Below are positions 8,573-14,867 of a stretch of 14,867 bases of DNA, piece after piece. A program made the translations under genes and the position numbers. The stretch's first letter is position 1. Every line of letters begins with the position of its first letter. Source of the DNA: DAOMOP01 sp035444405 (GTDB lineage: Bacteria > Pseudomonadota > Gammaproteobacteria > Burkholderiales > Rhodocyclaceae); assembly GCA_035444405.1 (NCBI GenBank), contig DAOMOP010000093.1, forward strand, positions 1 to 14,867, given 5' to 3'. The notes below the pieces were generated by a model. That model made no database searches. It was not told where the DNA came from and saw only the letters and a program-made list of their open reading frames with translations.

Positions 8573-8636
8573 GGACTATTGTTGACCTTGCGGTAAGTTT
8601 TGGCCCAATTCGTGCGATAACCTGGGAGTCCAACGG

Positions 8637-10499
8637 ATGGGAGCACCGCTCAAGGTTCCGGCAGCCAGCCGGCTTTTCATGTCCGGCAACGAAGCCGTCG
8701 CCCGCGCCGTGTGGGAGTCCGGCGTCAAGGTGGCGGCCGCCTATCCGGGGACGCCGTCGACCGAGATTCTTGAGGAGCTCGCGCATTACCCCGATCTCTA
8801 CGCCGAGTGGTCGGTCAATGAAAAGGTGTCGCTCGAGGTCGCGCTGGGCGCGTCGATGATGGGCTCGCGCGCGTTCTGCGCGATGAAGCACGTCGGCCTG
8901 AACGTCGCCTCGGATGCGTTGATGACGATGACGGTGACCGGCGTCGAGGGCGGCCTGGTGATCGCCGTGGCCGACGACGTCGGCATGTCGTCGTCGCAGA
9001 ACGAGCAGGATTCGCGCTTCTGGGGCCGCTTCGCGCACGTGCCGGTGCTCGAGCCGGCCGACTCGCAGGAGGCGTATGCGATGACGCGCGCGGCCTTCGA
9101 GCTGTCCGAGCGCTTCCGCACCCCGGTGATCCTGCGCCTGACCACGCGCATCTGCCACGTCAAGGGCGTGGTGCAGACCGGCGAGCGCGAGGCGATTGCG
9201 GCGCCCGGCTTCGTCAAGGACGCGTCGCGCTGGGTGATGGTGCCGGGCCACGCCAAGCCGCGCCTGCCGCTGATGTTCGAGCGCGAGGCGGGGCTGCGCG
9301 CCGAGGCCGAGACGTCGGCGCTCAACCCGCTCGTCGAAGGCAGCGACCCGCGCGTCGGCTTCGTCGCCTCGGGGCCGGCGTTCATGCACGTGCGCGAGGC
9401 TTTCCCCGACGCGCCGGTGTTGAAGCTCGGCCTGTCCTGTCCGCCGCCGCTCGAGAAGATCCGCGCGTTCGCATCCACCGTCGACACGCTGCTGGTGGTC
9501 GAGGAGACCGAGCCGCTGCTCGAGCTCGAGCTCAAGGCCGCCGGCATCGCCTGCCACGGCAAGGACGTGCTGCCGCGCATGGGCGAGCTCGCCCCCGAGG
9601 TGCTGCACAAGGGGCTCGCGCGCCTGCGCGGCGAGGCGGTTGCCGAGCCCGAGCGCCTGGTGCCGCAGAAGGTTTTCCCGCGTCCGCCGACGATGTGCGT
9701 GGCCTGTCCGCACCTGGGCGTCTATTACACGCTGTCGCAGATGCGCAACCTGATCATCTCGGGCGATATCGGCTGCTACACGCTGGGCGCCGGCCACCCG
9801 TGGAATGCGCTCGACACCTGCATCTCGATGGGCGCGTCGATGGGCGTGGCGCTGGGCATGGACAAGGGGCGCGGGCCCGCCGACGCGAACAAGAAGATCC
9901 TCGCCGTCATCGGCGACTCGACTTTCATGCACATGGGCATGCAGGGCCTGCTCGACATCGTCTGGAACCGCGGCAACATCACCATTCTGCTGCTCGACAA
10001 CCGCACCGTCGGCATGACCGGCGGCCAGGACAACCCCGGCACCGGCCGCGACATCTACGGCAACGAGGCACCGCGGGTCAATTTCGCACAGATGTGCGAG
10101 GCGCTCGGCGTCAGAAAGGAGCGCATCCGCGAGGTCGATCCGTACGAACTGCCGACGCTGTTCAAGGCGCTGCGCGAGGAGACCAGGATCGAGGAGCCGT
10201 CGGTGATCATCACCAACCGGCCGTGCGTGCTGATCGACGAATACAAGCCGGCCAAGGCCTATCTGGTCGAGGAAGACCGCTGCACCGGCTGCGGCAACTG
10301 CATCGAGGTCGGCTGTCCGGCCATCCACGTCACGCGCCGAGGCAAGGAGATCAAGGCCTCCGGCAAGGAAGTCGACCTCGCCTTCGTGCGCATCGAGACG
10401 TCCGCCTGCACCGGCTGCGGCCTGTGCGTGCAGCCGTGCGCGCCCGAGGCGATCGTCCATGCGGTTCCGGTCCAACCGCTGCAGTTCATGGGGAAATGA
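8637..10499 (+). CDS. iorA: Indolepyruvate:ferredoxin oxidoreductase, alpha subunit
   Basis: Predicted 620-residue cytoplasmic subunit of the ThDP- and iron-sulfur-dependent enzyme that oxidatively decarboxylates aryl pyruvates (from Trp, Phe, Tyr) to aryl-acetyl-CoA, reducing ferredoxin. The N-terminal pyrimidine-binding domain includes AYPGTPSTEI and EWSVNEKVSLE. The ThDP motif runs from GDSTF (Gly426-Asp427-Ser428) to LLDNRTVGMTGGQ (Asn455). Upstream lies the MCVACPHLG cysteine segment. The C-terminal domain carries two [4Fe-4S] motifs: Cys549/552/555/560 in CTGCGNCIEVGCP, with the extra residue usual for this family, and Cys591/594/597/601 in CTGCGLCVQPC. The ATG at 8637 has GGGAG 8 bases upstream. 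The stop overlaps an ATG in the iorB frame (ATGA at 10496-10499). In denitrifying relatives such enzymes belong to anaerobic aromatic amino acid breakdown; the exact substrate is inferred from family. Confidence 0.95.
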   Translation: MGAPLKVPAASRLFMSGNEAVARAVWESGVKVAAAYPGTPSTEILEELAHYPDLYAEWSVNEKVSLEVALGASMMGSRAFCAMKHVGLNVASDALMTMTVTGVEGGLVIAVADDVGMSSSQNEQDSRFWGRFAHVPVLEPADSQEAYAMTRAAFELSERFRTPVILRLTTRICHVKGVVQTGEREAIAAPGFVKDASRWVMVPGHAKPRLPLMFEREAGLRAEAETSALNPLVEGSDPRVGFVASGPAFMHVREAFPDAPVLKLGLSCPPPLEKIRAFASTVDTLLVVEETEPLLELELKAAGIACHGKDVLPRMGELAPEVLHKGLARLRGEAVAEPERLVPQKVFPRPPTMCVACPHLGVYYTLSQMRNLIISGDIGCYTLGAGHPWNALDTCISMGASMGVALGMDKGRGPADANKKILAVIGDSTFMHMGMQGLLDIVWNRGNITILLLDNRTVGMTGGQDNPGTGRDIYGNEAPRVNFAQMCEALGVRKERIREVDPYELPTLFKALREETRIEEPSVIITNRPCVLIDEYKPAKAYLVEEDRCTGCGNCIEVGCPAIHVTRRGKEIKASGKEVDLAFVRIETSACTGCGLCVQPCAPEAIVHAVPVQPLQFMGK

Positions 10500-10504
10500 G
10501 CGCG

Positions 10505-11113
10505 ATGTCCGATATCACCAACATTCTCGTATGCGGCACCGGCGGCCAGGGGGTCATGACCGCCACCGAAATCCTCGCCGAGGCGGCGCTGTCGCTCGGC
10601 TTCGACGTCAAGAAGACCGAGGTCGCGGGCATGAGCCAGCGCGGCGGCGTGGTCACCTCGCACCTGCGCTTCGGCGCGCAGGTGCTGTCGCCGCAGATCG
10701 CCCCCGGGAAAGCCGACCTGCTGGTCGGCTTCGAGGCCGCCGAGGCGCTGCGCTGGCGCCACATGCTGCGCCCGAGCGGCGTCGCGCTGGTCAATAGTGG
10801 CCGCATCGTGCCGCCCATCGTCAATGTCGGCCTGTTCGAGTATCCCGATGATCCGGTCGGCGAGATGCGCGCGGCCGGCGTCGACGTGTACGACTTCGAC
10901 GCGACCACGCTCGCTCAGGAGCTCGGCAACATCCGCCTCGGCAACACCGTGATGCTCGGCGCGATCGCCGACCGGCTGCCGTTCCCGGCCGAAGTGCTGC
11001 GTGACGCCGTGCTCGCGCGCTTCGCGCGCCGCAAGCCGCAGCTCGTCGAGATGAACCGCGAGGCCTTCGAGCTCGGGCGGCGCGCGGTGGCGGTCGCGGC
11101 CGAAGCGGTCTGA
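10505..11113 (+). CDS. iorB: Indolepyruvate:ferredoxin oxidoreductase, beta subunit
   Basis: Predicted 202-residue gamma-type domain subunit that pairs with IorA and is thought to bind CoA. Diagnostic segments are LVCGTGGQGVMTATEILAEAA near the N-terminus, KKTEVAGMSQRGGVVTSHLRFG, and ADLLVGFEAAEALR. RLGNTVMLGA lies in the last third. Length and order match IorB. Two starts are possible: ATG at 10496, overlapping the iorA stop as ATGA, or ATG at 10505. The second is chosen because the GGGGA at 10490-10494 sits about 10 bases from it but only one base from the first. The difference is three residues. It is almost certainly co-transcribed with iorA. Confidence 0.94.
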   Translation: MSDITNILVCGTGGQGVMTATEILAEAALSLGFDVKKTEVAGMSQRGGVVTSHLRFGAQVLSPQIAPGKADLLVGFEAAEALRWRHMLRPSGVALVNSGRIVPPIVNVGLFEYPDDPVGEMRAAGVDVYDFDATTLAQELGNIRLGNTVMLGAIADRLPFPAEVLRDAVLARFARRKPQLVEMNREAFELGRRAVAVAAEAV

Positions 11114-11121
11114 ACGAGGCG

Positions 11122-11141
11122 GCGCGCGGCAGGTCGCGCGC
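11122..11141 (+). other. Hairpin after iorB, possible weak termination or 3' end structure
   Basis: GCGCGC arms at 11122-11127 and 11136-11141 with an 8-base loop, nine bases past the iorB stop. There is no T-run, so this is at best a factor-assisted stop or 3'-end stabiliser. Confidence 0.25.
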
Positions 11142-11263
11142 GTGGCGCGTGCCGGCCAGCGGCGACGCGCCGTTTCGATCACGTGTCGGCAATCGGCGGC
11201 CGGACGGCGGTCGGGGAGGGGGCGGACCGATGCGTGGCGTGCCGGGGTCCGGCCTCGTTTTCA

Positions 11264-11300
11264 TGTGCCCGCGCACAAGTGGCTGACCCTGCGATAAAAT
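11264..11300 (+). promoter_or_regulatory. Candidate promoter of the folD operon with a palindrome
   Basis: TAAAAT at 11295-11300 is a good -10 hexamer in otherwise GC-rich DNA. The -35 position for a 17-base spacer (11272-11277) has no consensus match, but it is overlapped by a perfect palindrome, TGTGC-CCGC-GCACA (11264-11277). This could be an operator controlling this promoter. The regulator is unknown, and no PurR-like site was recognised. Confidence 0.4.
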
Positions 11301-11325
11301 ACTGGGCTTTTTCGAGGCCCGGAAT

Positions 11326-12201
11326 ATGACGGCTCGCATTCTCGACGGCAACGCACTGGCGGCGCGCCTGCGCGCGCAACTGGCCGAGCGTACCGCAGCG
11401 CTCGCGCAGCAGGGCGTCGTGCCCTGCTTGGCGGTGATCCTGGTCGGTGACGATCCGGCCTCTGCCGTGTACGTCCGCAACAAGGTCGCCGCGTGCGAGA
11501 AGGCCGGCATGCGCTCGCTGAAGTACGCATACCCGGCCGACGCCGAGCCGCGCGCCGTGCTCGAGCGCATCGCCGCGCTCAACGCCGACGCCGGCGTGCA
11601 TGGCATCCTCGTGCAGCTGCCGCTGCCGCCGCAGTTCGATGAGACCGCGGTGCTCGAGGCGATCGCGGTGGGCAAGGACGTCGACGGCTTTCACGCCGAG
11701 AACGTCGGCCGCCTGTCGCAACAGCGCGAAGGCTTCATCCCGTGCACGCCGCACGGCGTGATGAAGATGCTCGAGGCCGAGGCCGTGCCGGTGCAAGGCG
11801 CCGAGGCGGTCGTGATCGGGCGCTCGAACATCGTCGGCAAGCCGATGGCGATGCTGCTCACCAATGCCGGCGCCACCGTCACCGTGTGCCACTCGAAGAC
11901 GCGCGATCTCGCCGCGCACTGCCGCCGTGCCGACATCCTCGTCGCCGCGGTCGGGCGGCCGCGCTTCGTCACCGCCGACATGGTCAAGCCCGGCGCGGTC
12001 GTGATCGACGTCGGCATCAACCGCCTGAAGGACGGGCCCGACGCCGGCAAGCTGTGCGGCGACGTCGATTTTGCCGCGGCGCGCGACGTGGCCGGGCTGA
12101 TCACGCCGGTGCCCGGCGGCGTCGGTCCGATGACGATCACGATGCTGCTCGCCAATACCGTCGAGTCGGCCGAGCGCGCGGCGCGCAAGGATGCGAAATG
12201 A
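11326..12201 (+). CDS. folD: Bifunctional methylenetetrahydrofolate dehydrogenase / methenyltetrahydrofolate cyclohydrolase
   Basis: Predicted 291-residue cytoplasmic enzyme. It oxidises 5,10-methylene-THF with NADP+ and hydrolyses the methenyl product to 10-formyl-THF, the one-carbon donor for purine synthesis and initiator tRNA formylation. Signatures are VGDDPASAVYVRNK with Tyr49 and catalytic Lys53, HGILVQLPLP, and KDVDGFHAENVGRL. PCTPHGVMKML, VIGRSNIVGKPMAMLL of the Rossmann half, and PVPGGVGPMTITML at the C-terminus complete the family pattern. Length is normal for the family (about 280-300). The ATG at 11326 has GAGG 8 bases upstream. The stop overlaps the purE start (ATGA at 12198-12201), which ties the folate step to the purine genes that follow. 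Confidence 0.97.
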   Translation: MTARILDGNALAARLRAQLAERTAALAQQGVVPCLAVILVGDDPASAVYVRNKVAACEKAGMRSLKYAYPADAEPRAVLERIAALNADAGVHGILVQLPLPPQFDETAVLEAIAVGKDVDGFHAENVGRLSQQREGFIPCTPHGVMKMLEAEAVPVQGAEAVVIGRSNIVGKPMAMLLTNAGATVTVCHSKTRDLAAHCRRADILVAAVGRPRFVTADMVKPGAVVIDVGINRLKDGPDAGKLCGDVDFAAARDVAGLITPVPGGVGPMTITMLLANTVESAERAARKDAK

Positions 12202-12692
12202 GCGACAAGCCGATCGTCGGTCTCATCATGGGCTCGAACTCCGACTGGCCGACGATGCAGGCCGCGGCCAAGGTGCTCGAGGAGTTCGGCGTGCCGTTCG
12301 AGGCGCGCGTCGTGTCCGCCCACCGCACCCCCGACCTGATGTTCGAGTATGCCGAGACGGCCCGCGCGCGCGGCCTCAAGGCCATCATCGCCGGGGCCGG
12401 CGGTGCCGCCCACCTGCCCGGCATGGTCGCCGCGAAAACGACGTTGCCGGTGCTCGGCGTGCCGGTGCAGTCGCGCGCACTGTCGGGGCAGGACTCGCTG
12501 CTGTCCATCGTGCAGATGCCCAAGGGCATTCCGGTGGCGACCTTCGCGATCGGCGAGGCTGGCGCGGCCAACGCCGGGCTGTTCGCGGTCGCATTGCTGG
12601 CCGTCGAGGACGCGGCGCTCGCGCAGAAGCTCGATGATTTTCGGGCACGCCAGACGCAGGCCGTGCTCGACATGAAGCTGGAGCCGCAATGA
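12198..12692 (+). CDS. purE: N5-carboxyaminoimidazole ribonucleotide mutase (class I PurE)
   Basis: Predicted 164-residue enzyme that moves the carboxyl group of N5-CAIR to carbon 4, giving CAIR in de novo purine synthesis; family members are octamers. Motifs are IMGSNSDWPTM (substrate phosphate binding), VVSAHRTPD with the catalytic His42, the AGAGGAAHLPGM loop, and GVPVQSRALSGQDSLLSIVQMPKGIPVATFAIG. The accompanying purK shows that this is the bacterial two-enzyme route rather than class II PurE, which carboxylates AIR directly. The start overlaps the folD stop and its own stop overlaps the purK start (ATGA at 12689-12692). Confidence 0.97.
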   Translation: MSDKPIVGLIMGSNSDWPTMQAAAKVLEEFGVPFEARVVSAHRTPDLMFEYAETARARGLKAIIAGAGGAAHLPGMVAAKTTLPVLGVPVQSRALSGQDSLLSIVQMPKGIPVATFAIGEAGAANAGLFAVALLAVEDAALAQKLDDFRARQTQAVLDMKLEPQ

Positions 12693-13831
12693 TCCTGCCG
12701 CCCGCGACCCTCGGCATGCTCGGTGGCGGCCAGCTCGGCCGCTTCTTCGTTTCGGCGGCCCATGAAATGGGCTTCAAGGTGTGGGTGCTCGATCCCGACC
12801 CGCACAGCCCGGCCGGGCGCATCGCCGATCGCCAGCTGATCGCCGCCTACGACGACTTCATGGCGCTCGATGCGATGGCGGCCGGCTGCGCGGCGGTGAC
12901 GACCGAGTTCGAGAACGTGCCGGCCGGCACGCTCGACTATCTCGCGAAGTTCGTGCCGGTGCATCCGGCCGCGAGCGCGGTCGCGGTGTGCCAGAACCGC
13001 ATCGCCGAGAAGACCTTTCTTGCCGCACATGGCCTGCCGCACGGACCGTTTGCGGTGATCACCGCCGAGGAGGACATCCGCAACGCCGATCCGGCCTTGT
13101 TCCCGGCGGTGCTCAAGGTCGCGCGCTTCGGCTACGACGGCAAGGGGCAGGCGCGTGTGGCCGATCGCGACGAGGCGCTGCACGCGTTCCACCAGTCCAA
13201 CAACGAGCCGTGTGTGCTCGAAAAGCTGCTGGCGCTCGACTTCGAGGTGTCGGTGGTGCTCGCGCGCGACGAGGCCGGCCACATGCGTTGCTTCCCGACC
13301 GTCGAGAATCGCCACCGCCACGGCATCCTCGACGTGACGATCGCGCCCGCGCGTGCGACCACCGCGCAGCGCGACGCAGCGCAGGCGATCGCCGAGCGCA
13401 TCGCCGAAGCGCTTGGCTACGTCGGCACGCTGGGCGTCGAATTCTTCGTGTGCCGCGGCGAACTGCTGGTCAATGAGATGGCACCGCGTCCGCACAACAG
13501 CGGCCATCACACGCTCGATGCGTGCGTGACCAGCCAGTACGAGCAACAGGTCCGCGCACTCGCGGGGCTGCCGCTCGGCGAGCCGCGCCAGCATTCGCCT
13601 GCGGTAATGGTCAATCTGCTCGGCGAGCTGTGGTTCGAGGCCGAGCGCTATCGCGAGCCGGACTGGTCGCGCCTCTTCACCGTACCGGGCCTGCGGCTGC
13701 ACCTCTACGGCAAGCACCACGCGCGACAGGGGCGCAAGATGGGGCACTTCACCGTGATCGGCGGCGATCCGGTTCAGGCGCTGAACCACGCGATGCAGGC
13801 GCGCGCCGCCATCGGCATCACGGACGACTGA
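12689..13831 (+). CDS. purK: N5-carboxyaminoimidazole ribonucleotide synthetase
   Basis: Predicted 380-residue ATP-grasp enzyme that uses ATP and bicarbonate to make N5-CAIR from AIR, the substrate of the PurE encoded just upstream. The N-terminus has GMLGGGQLGRFFVSAA. TTEFENVPAGTLDYL follows, then CQNRIAEKTFL opening the ATP-grasp domain and KVARFGYDGKGQ for nucleotide binding. FEVSVVLARD and VGTLGVEFFV..LLVNEMAPRPHNSGHHTLDAC (metal and substrate binding) come next. The LYGKHHARQGRKMGHFTV block closes the family signature. Length is typical (355-390). Translation is probably coupled to purE through the 4-base overlap. Confidence 0.97.
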   Translation: MILPPATLGMLGGGQLGRFFVSAAHEMGFKVWVLDPDPHSPAGRIADRQLIAAYDDFMALDAMAAGCAAVTTEFENVPAGTLDYLAKFVPVHPAASAVAVCQNRIAEKTFLAAHGLPHGPFAVITAEEDIRNADPALFPAVLKVARFGYDGKGQARVADRDEALHAFHQSNNEPCVLEKLLALDFEVSVVLARDEAGHMRCFPTVENRHRHGILDVTIAPARATTAQRDAAQAIAERIAEALGYVGTLGVEFFVCRGELLVNEMAPRPHNSGHHTLDACVTSQYEQQVRALAGLPLGEPRQHSPAVMVNLLGELWFEAERYREPDWSRLFTVPGLRLHLYGKHHARQGRKMGHFTVIGGDPVQALNHAMQARAAIGITDD

Positions 13832-13833
13832 CG

Positions 13834-14844
13834 ATGGTGGTGGAGCCCACGGCCGAGGCCATCCAGCGTGCCGCCGACCTGCTGCGCGCGGGCGAGCTGG
13901 TCGCGCTGCCGACCGAGACGGTGTACGGACTGGGTGCGGATGCGCTGAACCCCGCCGCGGTCGCGAGGATCTTCGCCGCCAAGAACCGGCCTGCCGACCA
14001 CCCGCTGATCGTGCACCTTCCGGGCATCGATCACTTGCCGCACTGGGCTGCGGCCATCCCGACCGATGCGCTCGCGCTCGCGCGCGCCTTCTGGCCCGGG
14101 CCGCTCACGCTGATCCTGAAGCGCGAAGCGTGTGTCCCCGACGTCGTGACGGGTGGCCAGGACACCGTCGGCCTGCGCGTGCCGAATCACCCCGTCGCGC
14201 TCGCGCTGCTGCGCGCGTTCGACTCCGGCATCGCCGCGCCGAGCGCAAACCGCTTCGGCCGCATCAGCCCGACCACCGCCGCGCACGTGCGCGAGGAGCT
14301 CGGCGAGCGGGTCGCGATGGTGCTCGACGGCGGCCCGTGCGACGTCGGCATTGAATCGACCATCCTCGACCTCTCGCGCGACACGCCGGTGATCTTGCGC
14401 CCCGGGGCGATCTCGGCCGACGACATCGCCGCGGTGATCGGCCGACGCCCGCTCTTGCGTGGCGAGGCCTCGACCGTGGACCAGCGCGCCGAACCTCGTG
14501 TGTCCGGCGCCCTCGCAGCCCACTACGCACCGACCACACCGCTCAGGCTCGTGCCGGCCGCAAGGCTCGGTGAAACTGCGACAGCCCTGACCGGCGAAGG
14601 CCGCCGCGTTGCCGTGCTCGCGTGCACTTGCTCCGATCCCCACGACGCCCGGCTGATCTGGCAGGCGGCGCCGGCCGATCCGGCCGCATTCGCGCATGAC
14701 CTGTACGCAAACCTGAGGCGTCTGGACGCCTGCGGCGCCGACGTGATACTGGCCGAAAGCGTGCCCGAGACCGAGCAATGGCAGGCAATCCGCGACCGCC
14801 TCGACCGTGCCGCGACAGGGTCCGGGGCCGACGACGAAACTTGA
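13834..14844 (+). CDS. L-threonylcarbamoyladenylate synthase, long Sua5 form
   Basis: Predicted 336-residue enzyme that makes threonylcarbamoyl-AMP from threonine, bicarbonate and ATP, the first step of t6A37 modification of ANN-reading tRNAs. The YrdC-like catalytic domain (about 1-200) has LPTETVYGLGADA, IFAAKNRPADHPLIVHL, FWPGPLTLIL, GLRVPNHPVA, APSANRFGRISPT and the VLDGGPCDVGIESTILDL block. GALAAHYAPTTPLRL marks the linker into the C-terminal Sua5 domain, which the short TsaC/YrdC form lacks. The ATG at 13834 lies 2 bases after the purK stop, with GGA 9 bases upstream inside purK. It is likely translated as the last gene of this run. Both it and PurK consume bicarbonate and ATP. Only 23 bases remain after its stop, so any terminator is outside the window. 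Confidence 0.95.
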   Translation: MVVEPTAEAIQRAADLLRAGELVALPTETVYGLGADALNPAAVARIFAAKNRPADHPLIVHLPGIDHLPHWAAAIPTDALALARAFWPGPLTLILKREACVPDVVTGGQDTVGLRVPNHPVALALLRAFDSGIAAPSANRFGRISPTTAAHVREELGERVAMVLDGGPCDVGIESTILDLSRDTPVILRPGAISADDIAAVIGRRPLLRGEASTVDQRAEPRVSGALAAHYAPTTPLRLVPAARLGETATALTGEGRRVAVLACTCSDPHDARLIWQAAPADPAAFAHDLYANLRRLDACGADVILAESVPETEQWQAIRDRLDRAATGSGADDET

Positions 14845-14867
14845 GTACGGCCCCTTCCAAAACGGCA

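Noticed and set aside
9695..10495. Upstream extension of the iorB frame inside iorA
   Set aside because: This stretch is an alternate frame of iorA. The iorB family starts right at the LVCGTGGQG segment, so the start is at 10496 or 10505.

Overview
The window is GC-rich, densely coding bacterial DNA with strong G/C preference at third codon positions. The homodimer-type AceE, the class I PurE/PurK pair, the long-form Sua5, a CvrA/NhaP2-type antiporter and a ferredoxin-dependent indolepyruvate oxidoreductase together suggest a betaproteobacterium. A facultatively anaerobic member of the Azoarcus/Thauera/Aromatoleum group is likely. This placement is an inference from gene content and remembered relatives, not from a search.

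Layout. The minus strand (1-3166) carries the 5' part of aceE, cut by the window edge, preceded by a monocistronic branched-chain-amino-acid-type periplasmic binding protein that ends in a strong intrinsic terminator. aceE has its own sigma70-like promoter and a leader with three hairpins. From 3406 everything reads on the plus strand. First comes a 900-residue membrane histidine kinase with three PAS domains, overlapped by a FixJ/LuxR-type response regulator, then a K+/H+ antiporter of the CvrA/NhaP2 family. Next is iorAB (8637-11113), joined by an ATGA overlap, behind a near-consensus FNR/Anr box. Last is the compact run folD-purE-purK-sua5 (11326-14844), with ATGA overlaps or a 2-base gap.

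How the parts may work together. The binding protein and the kinase are divergently transcribed from a 239-bp region that contains a 7-bp inverted repeat spanning a shared AT-rich promoter core. No permease or ATPase gene lies next to the binding protein. This suggests, without proving it, a three-part sensory unit: periplasmic binder, kinase and regulator. It sits beside the pyruvate dehydrogenase gene. IorAB would oxidatively decarboxylate aryl pyruvates to aryl-acetyl-CoA and reduced ferredoxin, and the FNR-like site suggests induction under low oxygen. The last operon is housekeeping: FolD supplies formyl-tetrahydrofolate for purine synthesis, PurK and PurE carboxylate AIR, and Sua5 starts t6A tRNA modification. 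No RNA genes, insertion sequences, CRISPR arrays or prophage genes were seen.
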